From positions 36,111,360 to 36,175,359 of the forward strand of contig OX465583.1 in assembly GCA_950022655.1 (NCBI GenBank): a stretch of DNA of 64,000 nt, written 5' to 3'. This DNA comes from Alentia gelatinosa (taxonomy: Eukaryota > Annelida > Polychaeta > Phyllodocida > Polynoidae). Of this stretch, positions 40,701-52,013 are shown piece by piece. The position numbers and the translations under genes were made by a program. Position 1 is the first letter of the stretch, and every line of letters begins with the position of its first letter. The notes below the pieces were generated by a model. That model was not told where the DNA came from and ran no database searches. It saw only the letters and a list, made by a program, of their open reading frames with translations.

Positions 40701-43700
40701 TTTTATAGGCTATATGACAGTTGTTTTTATGAAGGACTTAATTTTTATCAAATGATAGATTAAAATATAAGATAACCAGGATTCAGAAATTCTCTGGTTA
40801 TGTATATCTTTGTATCGTGAACTGCACTTAGGATTCCCATCACAATGAAAATAAGCTGGCTGGTGTTATTCCCCATCGGAGCATTCTCCAAAATGGGGAA
40901 CCCCTACCAATTGTTAACATTTATCAGCACCTACAATTCTAAGTGGCCATACATATTGTATAAATTTACAAACAAATACAAATTTATCACCATAGGATTG
41001 TGTTGGAAAGTGCAGTATATGTTTCTGTTATTCTTAGCATTACAACAGACATAAGATGATTGACCATCAACAAAACATTGCTTCCTACAGTGGTACCAAA
41101 GCAGCGTATATTTCATAAATAGGGACATCGTGGTAGGGTTATATTTTTCTTTTCTGTATTTTATAAGGTTTAAAATACGGTGCGAAATACACTTCAGATC
41201 CCAACCGATGCTACCTTGATAATGACAAATACTCGTCCAATCCAAACCGTTGCTATGCGATCTCCAAGTATGCAGTGTCATAAAGAAGAAGAAGAAAAAA
41301 TAAGTATTTTACAAGGTGTTGATATTTGTGTACAGGTGACCACCACGGCTGTCCCACGTCACATCACCCCTCAGTCGTCGTCAAGGTCGGCGCCCAGCAG
41401 TCCGTCAAACAAACCCTCCTCCCACATCTCGCCCATCGGGTAAGTCAGCCACAACAACCCTGATACTAGCCGGGTACCTGGACCTAACGTGAGCGCATGT
41501 TACTTTTTAAGTGCACCCGGAACCCAATCTACCCGAGACTATACCACCCACATTTTGCTCAGGGAGAATCTTAAAGATGAAAATTTAAGAAAATAAGACA
41601 GAAAAAGATATCCGAGCGCTGGTAGTGAAGGGGTGATTTTGTCATCCTTCATCTTTATAAACGTAAAAGTGCTTTATTTGAAATAATAAATTATCACTGG
41701 GAATAATCACTGACCTCATCTAAGTCCGTAGAATGATGTTAGTAAACAAAGAAAGAAGAATGAACAACACTCTAAACAAGCATTCTTGATGTGAGCGTGC
41801 CTGGTGATTATCATCATGCGGTCTTCCCTGTGTTGATAAACGTTATCCTACATTTAGCGAATTAAATTCATGTATTTTTTGTCTGTAGAGAGACGCCGCC
41901 ACACAACACGAGCATGCCAAACGCGGAGATCCCACGTGCCTCGCCCGCGCGGCCCACGGACCTGACGGGCCGGCCGCCCCGCCCTGTGCACTCGGCGCAG
42001 TTCCAGATGACGCGTCGGCTCTTTGAGAAGGGACCGCACGACGGGGTAAGAGTACTACCATAGTATGCTCACAGTCCTCTGTGTTCAGTTGAATTTTTAC
42101 AGTATCGTGTGGCATGTTCGATTGCCCTGAATTCGCGGTGATTCAACATCTGAATAAGGACGTGTACACCATATATAGACTCCAGTCGTATATATACATG
42201 CATATTATACACGGCTCAGGTAAAGGAGCGACTGGAATGAGGCGAGACATGCAGTCTATGTGCAATCCCTTTAGTATCAGTACTGTACTGAAGTTTATCT
42301 CACCCCTGGTACAAGCTTCGCCATAAAAATAACATTAGGAAAAAATACTCAACGATCACTCCCATAAAGTGACAATACTACGCCACAGTCGTGGCGTAGT
42401 GAATTCGCTAGGTATATTCGAGCTATTCTGATATTCTGATACTATCTAACAGCATAAATCCAGAACCGCACTCGAATCGTAAAATAGACAATACTCTACT
42501 CGTTTGGATGTGCCATAATCGTCACTCGGCTTCGCCTCGATGACGATGGGGGCACATCCAAACTCGTGGAGTATTGTCTATTTATACGATTCTCGATGCA
42601 GTTCTATATAATTGATCACGACGCACCATTGATGTTTAGTCGGCCCCTAAAAGGCAATGATCTGCCAGCTTCAGCAGTCCATATTTCTGTTTTCCGTTAA
42701 ACGTGGACTACTATCGCCGACTGGTATCAAATATCTGATCCTTTATGTTACTGTTACATATGTAGAAGAACAGTTGTTCCTGGCTTTGTACCTGTATTTA
42801 GTTTTCATAATATTGTCAAGTCACAACTTCATTATTGGTATCTTATTCTATGTATTTTGCTGCTCGACCGATAACACATTCTACAAATCCCCATGGCGTT
42901 ATTGACTTGCAGTCAGAGAACGGCACAGACTCAGACAGTCAGGAGGCGCACTCACCTAAAGACAACGTGGTGCACACGGAGTTCTTCGAGTGGTGCTGTC
43001 AGTACTTTGCGCAGCCCGTGATGTGTCTGCCCGCAGACCGCGACACGGAGAGCGAGTCGCACCACGAGCAGGAGTTCCGCATGTTCCGAGCGGCGCACGT
43101 GCAGCAGGAGGCCTCTGAGGAGCAGAGCCGAGCAGGTGAGTGTGCGCTTTACTCCAGTCTCACTTACCATACTCTGGTGTCTGTTGATTAAATCTTTGAT
43201 GCTGGCCAATGCTCAGCTTTTTATTGTAGCTGATTTACATGAACGACCAGTTTTCTGGTACCCATGTTTGGTATCCTTAAAGGACTAAAGCAAGCAGTTT
43301 TGCTATTTATTAATTCTATTGGGGTTAAGTGCTGATTTCACCGGTGCGATTCATTTTGCCTGGCAGTGTCGGGTAGTGTCTTGCAGCATCTGGCTGCATC
43401 TATCCTGATCGTACTATATCTCGTAAGATCATTACCCCTTTGTGTGGACCACCTATTATCGCTCAAATTGGGCTGTTCCACCACAGCAAGTCAACCAGAT
43501 ATTCTCATACGATTTATCCCAACCTAGTTAGTCAACAAATCGGCCATGATCCGCATAAGTTGCGCATCATGGTGGAATCACCAATTTATTCTCTTGACAA
43601 AATAATGTATGCTTATAAACACTTGGTATTCTTATGATATGCAGAGTATACGGGTTTTCAATTCTATCCTTGTACCAAAAATATCACGTTTTCTACGTAT

Positions 43701-46700
43701 GGTGTATACATGTTACGGTATAAACTGCCCTTAGGTGATGATTGAGTGTGTAGTTGACGTACTTATATGCCCGTACTTTGGCCTCAATTTGAATATTCGC
43801 ATTGGCTTCTCCACCATCACTAACTAGTTTTAACGAATGTCTTAAGCTGCAGTCAGCGTCTCGAAAGACATTTTTCAAGAAAAAATATTTATTTTGATAC
43901 ATGTCGAAAATGTGGAGATCTCGAAGTACCATGTATTTTGTCACACTGCTTTTGTGTTAAAAGGATCGATTTATTTTTCCACATAGGTTTCAGCAGATTG
44001 GACGACCAGATCTTCATTAACAGGAACCAAAACATCCCAACGGTGCTTCGTTTTCATCCCTTTGAATCACACATGGCAGTCGCTGATAAAGACGGCATAA
44101 GGCAAGGCCTTTGGTTTTTGAGTCTTCATGAATTTGATAAATAAAGAATGTAGTAAGTTGTGCACATCATTGCATATACTTTACCGCATGAAGATATGAT
44201 GTGTACGGTAACTCGTCCATGTACTTAAATTTCTACGACGATACTTGTTCTACTCGTGTTTTTTGAGGGATCCATGATTTTGTTATAAATCTATTTTAAA
44301 AACACTTTATCCCGTTGATCTTTTACCTCCATCCTAAAAAGTAATATGACAAAAACAAGCTGTATTTTAGATTGGCTTTGGAAACGTGAGTATCTTTCAC
44401 CCGCCTTTTTATATTTTTAAAAACATTTTTATTCATCATACCCATAGCGTTTTACAGGCGTGAAATACAGTTGTTGGACATATCTGCTGTACTAGGGCTA
44501 TGTTATTTGACGTGCAATATTTGGATATTGCCTTGAATCAATTGTACATTTGATTGCAGCAACATTGCCTTAATTGTCAAAATTGTGTTACAGTGCGGCC
44601 CGTTAATAACATCTAAATTTATGAATCATAGAATTGGCCCCAAACGATGACAAAATGCACAGTGCATTGCATCAAACCATCGATCAGTGTTAATTCAGAT
44701 AAAAAGAATTGCCAATATTTTAGCGGGTTCTTTTATACATAATTTCCTATTTCAGTGTGTGGGACTGGGACCAAGGCGTTAAGTTGAATCACTTCAGTAA
44801 CTTCAACCCAAAGAAGACGCGAATGACAGCAATGGAGTTTATCAACCCTCACGACAGGGGACTTCTACTTACTGGCACTGGTATGAACACTGTCCTCCCT
44901 GTTATTGGACTTTACACTAAAGACATTAATGTAATGGTTAATGAAATATTACGGTATAAATTCGTTGATATCCACCTGCTATCGCAGGATGCATTTTATC
45001 AGGAAGAATTTCATATAAAATGCATAGCAATATCCCACTAAGATGTGTAATAACTGAGTAATATAGACACCACCATGCACTTTACTGAATGGTTTAGATG
45101 CGCACATTACAGAATTTACCATAGCGAGGAAATTATCAAATCTAATTTGGAGTGGCTCCTGTAGTTTATGTGGTACCAGCACAGATTAAAAAATATTAGT
45201 TAACCGAGACATTTTTTTTCAAATCTGATCATTAATAAGAAGTATATAATGGCAATGCGAGGTGAAGCCCAACCGTTAACAGCTGATGCTACCGTGCGAA
45301 TGACGAGTTCATGCCCAGGCCACATCGAAAATTAGTTGTTGTTTTTTTATCAGTGGTTCACCAGTTTCGGGTGGGAGACTTGGAGGGGGAGCGAAATTAG
45401 AACTCGCAAGGTGTTTGTCCAAGGTGATCATGACTGTGTGATGCTGGTGGTTTGAAGGGAACAAGAGCAGCTTACATGGTGGTTAACATTTTTTGACGCG
45501 GCTAGGTAAGTTGTCAGCTTCACAGTGTCCCATTCTGAGTCAGTGCATAAGCCCTGCGTAGGTCCATCACATTCAGGTCCATGCGGGCATTGGTGTGTAG
45601 GCACTGGATCCAAATAGATCTCTTAGGTGTTTGGACTTTTCTCCTTGCTGGTGTGCATAGGTGAAGTCCATAATGTGAATCTCCACATCTTGTAGGCCTT
45701 GGTGGCTTTTGCCTTTGAAGTGGTTCCCCACCTCAGAGCCAAGATTGTTTTTGGAGATGTTGTAAAAATGTCCCTAGTAGCGGTCCATGAGACAATTTTT
45801 ACTTTGGCCTACATATTGTATCTTACAGCGTTTGCAAGTCATACTGTCAATTAGATTAGAGCTCTCGCAGCTCACGTTGGATTTACTGTTGAAGGTCTGT
45901 CCACTAATAGAACAGGGGACTCTTGTCAGTGGTTTGTAGTTTCGAGTAGTAGTGGCAATTTCTAATGCGGCAGATCTTGGCGCTATGTACTGCCTGTACA
46001 GGTTCTGAAGGGAGGCGTGCTCTGACCAGTAGTGACCGCAGATTGGTGGTTTTCTGTGGGCCACTTTTTCCATATGATAAACTCTAGACCCGTGAAGCCA
46101 GGAGTGTAGATTGTTACCATGATGTTTGGTACATCCGTCTCTGAGGGTTTGCAGACAGAGTCAATTAGATTCTGTATTGTCCGCTTGAAAGCTTGTTCGT
46201 AGGCTTCCCCAAGAGATCTTCGGGATAGCCACGCTGGGTGAAATGTTATCCTCTCAATACTGCATGTTCTTTGAAAGATTTTGTAAAGGTAGAGATTCAA
46301 TTTAGTCTGAGGAATTGTCCATAAGGGATGCCTTGGATACAATGCCTGGGCTGCACAGAATCGCACATAAGGTAGTTGTGCGAATCAATCTTGTAAAGAA
46401 AATACAATAATAAGAAGTATATAGTTTGACAGGTATTTCTGGTAATTGTATCATCCTTCAGTATGATATAGATAAGATATTGACTTGGTATTTTATCATC
46501 AGATGACGGAGCGGTACGGGTGTGGCGCAACTACTACAGTGAAGAAGGGAAGTCACCCAAACTGGTGACAGCCTTCATGGCCCTCTCTGATATGCTGGCT
46601 TCTAACAGAGGTAGGTAGGGTTTTTGGTGAAGCTGGACAAAGCGAGCAGTTTCTGTACCAGCCTCACCGACCGGAGTGGGGAAACGAAGCGGAAGTTACA

Positions 46701-48175
46701 AAAACTATTCCAGTGTACACCTATAGTGAAAACTCTAATGTATTAAGAATATTTTTCATACCTTTTTGATAAAGAAAAACATCGAGAAACGAAAATTATT
46801 TTAACAAGATATTTTTCATTTTCGATCTTAAAGAGTCTTTGGTGTGGATGGAATTATTACATTTCATAGGGTTTTGTTTTCCATAAATCGAATCATAGAT
46901 ACAAACATATCACTGATTTAGGTATCTAAAAGCATATTCTTTCCGTGTTTCTAATGTACCTAATTTCTTAATTCACTGAACAGTTATCAAGGAAATAACA
47001 ATTGTAAAACTAAGTTATGTTCAGTATATGATAAACTGTGGATGGTGGGTTGCCCTGGTTGATATATTGAGGATCTATTTCTTGTCAACCAGCTATAGGT
47101 AGGTCGGTGATACAGGTCTGGTATTAAAATTCTTTTCCACAAGAAAAACCGTGGTTTCTGGTCAACTTCCCTTCATCTTTTTTTTTAATATAGTTATTTA
47201 AGTCGTCATGAAAGGGGGGATGGGACTCACCAAGAGAATATTTGCTATCATGTTCTGTGAGAAACCGATTATAAAAGTATTGTCAGTTTGTGAAATAATG
47301 TCAATATTCTGTGTAGTCTGAAAATAGCCATTGGTAATATGTGTGACTGCGAATTTGTAATTCTAGAATAAGCTGTACCCATATACCATATAGGTGCACT
47401 TGTATGCCAACAGCCGAGAGATTGGATCGCCAACTGATATTAAGTTGTAACAGTTGTAATGTTTGTATTTGTCTGTTGTCTAGTTGACTTACAAGGGCAC
47501 AAACATTGCATAAAAAGACCATTTACCTTTAACATGGGATAATATTGTTGTACCTAACATTAAATTAATGCTAAAGCATAAGGCAATTTACTAATAACTG
47601 TTCACTTTAAGTTCTTGTACAAATTACTAATATGAGTAACGTTAGCTCTAAGATAAAGATAAAATAAGATCAATCATTTCTCTCTTCTAAGAATCTCGTC
47701 ATAAAATCCTTTTCATTTTGTAAGACTTTTGATTGTTTGCACATATAAAAGCTTTTTTCAATAGTTTCAATTCCATTAATATCTTGACCATTAAGTAAGG
47801 GATCCTTTCGGTCCTTTGGTATATATTTTCTGACAAAGTCTCTGGACAAGGTTTCATACATTTTTGCATGCATTTAACTTTAAGTAAATTCCATATTCGC
47901 GTTCTAAGACCGTCTAGGCATATCCTTAATGAAGCTCCGTTGCTCCACCAATATCTGTAAGGGAAATTGATAACTTGGAAACATTTTGGGACACAAGGGC
48001 AGAAAACGCACAGTAAATTAATTCGTGTCACGCCATAACTAAACATCTTGACGAGCATATTCTGCATGAAGCGTAGGTTTGTGCACGAATGGTCATATCT
48101 AAAACTTTCTTACTACACTCTCAATTAACCTCTATTCCTGATATAGAAGGCCAAGAAGAAAGACAACAAAGACAG

Positions 48176-48206
<31 letters not shown>

Positions 48207-51200
48207 CTCTCTTATCTTGAAAAGGGTATCTGCTGTGTATAGAGGGTTTTCACTTCAAAAACAAATCCAGGAAATCTAGCCCCTTAAAATCCCCCTAAAA
48301 GTATACATTAAGTGAATCGATGAAAAAATTGATTTTAGAATGTTGGCATCTCCAGCATGATAAACACACACAAATACAACCAGGAAGTGGACATACTGTT
48401 CAGTATGATGAATGCTCGAAACGACCGTTTGTAGGTTAATATCTGTAGAATGAAGTACATGTATTCATGTTACTCGCAATAAAACTTGGAAACCAACATA
48501 AGTATTAAGACTCGTACTAGAACAGAAATTAACCACTGCGAATATGAATATCAATCATATCAAAATATAGCTTTCATATTATCGACTAGCTGCATGGGAA
48601 GTATTGATTTAACGGAATAATGACTCATATCACGAAATTTTTATTAAAATCTCATTAAATCACTCTCTCTTTCACTGTGAACTCCCAGCTCTGTTCCCCA
48701 CTGCTTCTCACCTCCCTGTCTCTCTCCCATCCTGGAGAAGCGGCTCTCCGCACGTGGCGCACGGGTTAAGGCTTGTCTAACGTTACAATGCTTCTTCTAT
48801 ACCCATTCCAGTTGATTTTTACACAGGCTCTGGTCTGGTCATGGACTGGGAGCAGCGCTCAGGCATGCTGCTGGCCTCGGGCGACGTGCGCAGTATCCGC
48901 GTGTGGGACACGAGCCGCGAGACGAAGGTGCAGGACATGCCGACGGGCGCCGACAGCTGCGTGACCAGTCTCACCGCCGACGGCTCGGGCCAGTCGCTGC
49001 TCGTCGCCGGCTGCGGGGACGGGTCGGTGCGGCTCTACGACCGCCGCCTGCCCGCCCACGAGTGGTACGTATACGAGCCAGTCTGTTCACCATTGTTACT
49101 AAAGACTTGTGGTCTAAAAGACGAAGAACAATTACTTTTTATAGTAGAAGAGAGTTTACCACACAAAACCAGACTCGTTCAAGTATAGTTGAAAAGTTTT
49201 ATTGATGATAGTCTGACGAAGTACAGTCAAAGCAATGAGATGGTGATTGGATGATTCATGTAAAAGCTCTTATTAGCAGGTGGACGGTTGGTCTTTAGGT
49301 TATGGCTATATTTGGACAAGGTTTTATGGTGGTACAATGCCTCACAGTTTTAATATTCAGCATTTGGCATAGGTTTTTTTTTCAAAAAAAGGAATTCAGT
49401 TTAGGGGGGGGGGGGACTTTTGTAGTCACAGGTCCATTTTTAAGAACTCCTTTATGGACATATTTCTACCTCTTAAACTGGTTGAATTATAACATGATAT
49501 GCCTCATTTGAAGGAGAATTTAAAAAACAGTAGGTGCTAGGAAGTGAAATTTTCTAGGTAGATTCTATATTTATAGATATTCAAGTATTTTCGTAAAAGT
49601 GAGGGGTTGGGTGAAATGAGCATACTAAAACAGATGTTCACTCAATATTGATTTACAGTCAGCATTGATGTAACATTTACCATCTCCATAAGTGGCACTG
49701 ACAGTTACTTGCATCCTAGAAAGTATCATCATTTGGGTTAAACTTATATTTGGCATAATATTCATGTATTTTTGTCTAATCTCATAGCATGGTGGGGTAT
49801 CAGCCATCTTTGAATTGCAATTCAGCTATGTTCCCCCATAGGGCTCTGTCATTCCTATCACTCTCCAAGCATTAGCAAATGCCTTATACCTATATCTTTA
49901 TAAGAACACTACTGATTACATCACTGATTCGATCATTTTTACGTTACCCGTTATTTTCTTAGATATATATTTCTGGAGAAAAACTGTTTAGTCCCTATAT
50001 TCTGTTTAGATTGTTTGCATTTCCTGCCACATATTTTTAAAGAGTCACAATGATAAAGGTAATATTTCTTCATAAATGAAAAAGGGAATTGTAGTTGTGG
50101 TATATGACATGTTACTGTAAAACTGGGTGATACCATTCGATAAAATAATGAAAATTTTTGGTTACACCATATTGAACGTATATCGTAAATTTCAGCCGTG
50201 TAATGACACTGTGGGAACACAAGGCTTGGGTCGTCAACGTCCATCTACAACGAGGAGCTGAGGGCAAGATCATCAGCGGCAGGCAAGACCAATTCCTTCT
50301 TAGAGCCCCTACTGTTAAAACAGATTTACCGAGTACTCAGCAAATGTCATTCTTTTGTATACTGAACTAAATATCATCTAAACTAATAGAATACACTCAC
50401 TTGATGAATACATTCTCTTTTGAGATATTTTAAGGCAGTTACATCCCAGTTCCGCGTTAGTGGTTTTGCAATTTTCCTTATAGTTGTAGTTAATTGGAAT
50501 ATTAAAAAATAATCAAACACGATAACCAAAACGACGTATCTAGAATCTCGCAAATTCTCCTAAGCCACAAACGTTAGGAAAATAAGTGTATAGATCTATG
50601 TACCAGTAAGGTTTGACAAAAAAGGGTGCCCAGGCCCTGTCAAAGGTGGCTAATACTGACCCACGTTTCTGATCCTTGGTGTTGCAGTGTGGGTGGAGAT
50701 ATTCGGTTCTGGGATCCACGCTTCACAGAGTCGATACGGACGATCAGCACGACACAGGGCCTCACGGCGTTAGAGGTTCACCGGTTTGCCGACGTCATCG
50801 CATGGTGAGTACCATCACTGAGTGAGAACTACAGAATATCAGAGGTGCAACATTAAAGTACCGTCATATTAGAGACACAGAGTGGAAATCAGCAGATTTA
50901 GGAAATATTCCGGCTTTTTTCAGACTTGAGCGTCTCTGTGTGATTTACAATACTTCCGTTCTGAATTATATAAACCCAATATGTGCGAACATAATTAATA
51001 TTGATTATCTTGCTTGTCACCTGTGTTTGTTTGTCTCTTCCTTACGTCTGTTGTATCATGCTTTAAGATTGAATATTGATTTCAGAGGCTTATCGATATC
51101 AATCACATTTAATGCTTAGTAGTTTAGCCCAGGGGTATTTCCATCTCTATTTATGCAAATGTTGATTAGTCTTAGTGCTCCTTGTTCAATTTTCTTTTAA

Positions 51201-52013
51201 GAAAACACGAACTCTAGAGTTCCTGCTTCGGACATTAAAATGGGTTTATATTTTCAGTGGATCTGCCAACCAGCTGATCACCATTTTCAACCAGTCTGGA
51301 GACACACTCAGCACAATCAAGTATCACGAAGGCTTCATGGGGCAACGAATCGGGCCTGTAACTGCCATGGCCTTCCACCCCTACAGGGTAGGTCTCGAGG
51401 GTTATTACCCCAAATCCATTTAACCCGATCAGTCTGGGGATGCCTCCAGTAAATTACAATAATATTTGAAGATAATCGTGATTTGCTTATATAATATGAT
51501 AATACAATTTTTCATATGTGGATATATGTATATAAAATTGGATATGAATGCAGAGATGTCAGATTTCCACTTTGCCAAAAGACACCTTGTTTATAAGATC
51601 CTTTTTCTAGTGTCAAACAACGATAACATAAATTGAGCCTCATTCATGCAAATAAAACAGTGGTTTGAATCTCCCCTCAAACCCTTAGCCTCATTCCATG
51701 ACCAACACTAAGGTATGTCTCTCTGAGGCAGTAAATTACACAAAAAAATATTTCTACTCCTGACCTCAACTGACATCCCGATGAAACCAACTACAAGAGA
51801 TCAATTAAAAATCCTCGTATCTAAACCAAACATATTTTTTGAATACACATGTGCAGAAGTAATCCAGAACGCATTCCCATAATGTGCAGAAGTAATCCAA
51901 AACAAATTCTTATAACTTATGAGTACGTGTGTATTTTGTAGGTAAAACTGGCAGCGGCCAGCACGGACGCCTTCGTGTCGGTGTACTCGAACCCGGACTA
52001 CAAGCGCAGATAA
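20238..52013 (+). CDS. RPTOR: Raptor, regulatory-associated protein of mTOR (mTORC1 scaffold)
   Basis: Raptor recruits TOS-motif substrates to mTORC1 and binds Rag GTPases at the lysosome. Thirty-two exons keep phase for 1313 residues (human 1335): 20238-20414, 22345-22447, 26945-27105, 27510-27590, 27900-28046, 28525-28703, 28883-28942, 29234-29334, 29565-29709, 30431-30608, 30804-30887, 31354-31464, 31894-31968, 32087-32152, 32480-32578, 33684-33776, 34565-34705, 34980-35085, 35482-35517, 38781-38879, 40400-40623, 41336-41439, 41889-42045, 42913-43135, 43987-44101, 44756-44880, 46503-46610, 48827-49064, 50196-50282, 50688-50804, 51258-51387, 51942-52013. The N-terminal caspase-like RNC domain (about 60-385) has NGHG at 156-159 and DCS at 200-202. 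HEAT repeats follow (about 385-700), then a Ser-rich linker (703-980) with AMPK-type sites S734 and S774, and a seven-bladed WD40 propeller (from RLDDQIF, about 987, to the end). The start is the first of two adjacent ATGs. Introns 25 and 29 use GC donors. Exons 19 and 20 are the least certain. Confidence 0.95.
20415..22344. other. RPTOR intron 1
   Basis: Contains a (TG)n run (about 20830-20846), a MITE (21074-21351), and AT-rich sequence with no exon. The open frames near 21529-21823 on both strands have no family signature. Confidence 0.5.
21074..21351. mobile_element. GACACTACGCTTT-family MITE, copy 2
   Basis: Homologous along its length to 6873-7129, including the interior; the right end reads GACAAAGCGTAGTGACC and the left region has GGACACT (21074) and GGGACACTACGCTTCG (21101), inverse to the right end. 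The left end looks partly duplicated. RPTOR intron 1. Confidence 0.6.
23520..25250 (+). mobile_element. DIRS-like tyrosine-recombinase retrotransposon relic
   Basis: The frame 23581-24006 encodes a reverse transcriptase core start ([11 protein letters not shown], then [16 protein letters not shown] and Q-F-T-R) in the DIRS style. The catalytic D-D region downstream is disrupted by frameshifts (about 23930). Further on, an RNase H segment (T-D-T-S-x-x-G-W at 24357-24380; N-T-T-T-V-A-Y-L at 24515-24545) and a D-I-D-L-F-like block (24743-24765) appear. The frame 24734-25255 reaches what looks like the start of a tyrosine recombinase domain (T-A-Q-R-T-Q). Stops and shifts make it a pseudoelement. 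Its 3' side is cut by a TTAGCAGGTGGAC-family copy at 25249. RPTOR intron 2, sense orientation. Confidence 0.7.
25680..25733. repeat. Poly-G tract of about 50 bp
   Basis: An almost unbroken G homopolymer, broken once by T near its end. Long G-runs are prone to length errors in assembly and to quadruplex formation. Confidence 0.95.
26271..26487. repeat. (CCCT)n microsatellite
   Basis: Near-perfect tetranucleotide array of more than 200 bp with a few interruptions. It yields long Pro/Ser/Leu or Glu/Gly/Arg frames on both strands that are not genes. Confidence 0.97.
26837..26885 (+). mobile_element. TTAGCAGGTGGAC-family terminal fragment
   Basis: 'ttattagcgggtggacggttggtcc...ataggttatggctata' matches only the terminal 45 bp of the family; it stops 60 bp before RPTOR exon 3. 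Confidence 0.65.
33844..34258 (+). mobile_element. TTAGCAGGTGGAC-family copy with internal deletion
   Basis: Starts TTATTAGCAGGTGGACAG at 33844 and follows the family for about 130 bp, then jumps directly to the other half ('ttgccaattaaaatcgccctc', 'gagttcacagaggagtagg', 'tttaaatagccagtcaatcgaggccctt'). It ends in a (CCCCT)n array. RPTOR intron 16. Confidence 0.7.
34133..34243. repeat. (CCCCT)n microsatellite
   Basis: Pure pentanucleotide array of about 22 units attached to the end of the preceding element. Confidence 0.97.
34244..34475. repeat. Second family tail plus (CCCT)n microsatellite
   Basis: 'agggctttaaatatccaatcaatgcaggcccttccctattc' (34244-34284) repeats the element tail seen at 26238-26275 and is again followed by a CCCT array (34292-34444). 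Thus the tail-plus-array unit exists twice in a row here. Confidence 0.9.
35518..38780. other. RPTOR intron 19 (largest gap in the linker region)
   Basis: Mostly AT-rich sequence without exons. It contains the SINE at 37195-37515. A GC-richer patch at about 37690-37850 has no frame that fits the Raptor linker. Confidence 0.5.
37195..37515 (+). mobile_element. tRNA-derived SINE, plus orientation
   Basis: A tRNA-like head (A-box-like TAAGCTCAGCAAATATAGC at about 37207, B box GGTTTGAGTCCCACTGCAG at 37254-37272) is followed by 'agcagtggtagacctactgcc', matching the nested SINE at 9073-9401 read on its own strand. It ends near 'aattaaaccaaaaagcaacaaac'. I found no clear target duplication, consistent with greater age. 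Confidence 0.7.
39053..39228. repeat. Exact 88-bp tandem duplication
   Basis: 39053-39140 and 39141-39228 are identical throughout. RPTOR intron 20. Either a very recent duplication or an assembly/read artefact. Confidence 0.95.
42377..42400. repeat. 10-bp perfect hairpin, AGTC loop
   Basis: ACTACGCCAC (42377-42386) and GTGGCGTAGT (42391-42400) are exact reverse complements. It lies 60 bp left of the larger palindrome and may belong to the same foldback element. Confidence 0.85.
42463..42604. repeat. 142-bp imperfect palindrome (foldback element)
   Basis: The left arm from 42463 ('gaaccgcactcgaatcg') pairs with the right arm ending at 42604 ('cgattctcgatgcagttc'), and pairing continues inward through 'atagacaatact', 'tttggatgtgcc' and 'atcgtca', with a loop of only a few bases at about 42530. 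RPTOR intron 23. The transcript would form a long double-stranded stem. Confidence 0.85.
44102..44103 (+). other. GC splice donor of RPTOR intron 25
   Basis: The frame ...GACGGCATAAG is followed by GCAAGG. Joining 44101 to 44756 keeps phase and reads D-G-I-S-V-W-D-W-D, aligned with human D-S-I-C-F-W-D-W-E. A nearby GT would break that alignment. Confidence 0.8.
44881..46502. other. RPTOR intron 26
   Basis: AT-rich on the left; from 45420 to 46420 it carries a minus-strand Penelope-like relic (listed separately). No other gene. Confidence 0.5.
45420..46420 (-). mobile_element. Penelope-like retroelement relic with GIY-YIG endonuclease part
   Basis: Two overlapping minus-strand frames (46366-45983 and 46073-45774) are shifted parts of one protein. 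The first resembles the C-terminal reverse transcriptase region ('[15 protein letters not shown]'). The second contains [14 protein letters not shown], the opening of a GIY-YIG nuclease domain as found in Penelope-like elements. Frameshifts and stops follow. No intact copy. Confidence 0.6.
46611..48826. other. RPTOR intron 27
   Basis: Contains an unassigned minus-strand open frame (47670-47873), a poly-A run of about 23 (48178-48200) and low-complexity AT-rich sequence. A pyrimidine-rich stretch lies before exon 28 (48660-48730). Confidence 0.5.
47670..47945 (-). other. Unassigned minus-strand open frame in RPTOR intron 27
   Basis: The frame 47873-47670 gives 67 residues with plausible composition ([14 protein letters not shown] near its start and [13 protein letters not shown] at its end). 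A neighbouring frame extends upstream to 48067. The two together suggest one coding region with a frameshift. A 'cttacag' acceptor-like site lies upstream (minus strand, about 47963-47957). I do not recognise the protein; a retroelement or processed pseudogene fragment is possible. Confidence 0.25.
49270..49800 (+). mobile_element. TTAGCAGGTGGAC-family copy in RPTOR intron 28
   Basis: Begins TTATTAGCAGGTGGACGG at 49270, lacks about 80 bp after 'ggttatggctata', then follows the family consensus ('ggacaaggttttatggtggtacaatgcctcacag') to 'tcatgtatttttg' near 49770. Confidence 0.75.
50283..50284 (+). other. GC splice donor of RPTOR intron 29
   Basis: The exon ends ...ATCAGCGGCAG and continues GCAAGA. 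Joining 50282 to 50688 gives [14 protein letters not shown], aligned with human I-V-S-V-S-V-N-G-D-V-R-I-F-D. Context CAG|GCAAGA is a strong GC-donor consensus. Confidence 0.8.

Noticed and set aside
42473..42600. Possible microRNA gene at the palindrome
   Set aside because: The arms are much longer than a typical animal microRNA precursor and look like a foldback transposon; no seed can be named from sequence alone.
48773..49205. Alternative frames and a minus-strand frame over 48827-49064
   Set aside because: They are shadows of the GC-rich RPTOR exon 28.
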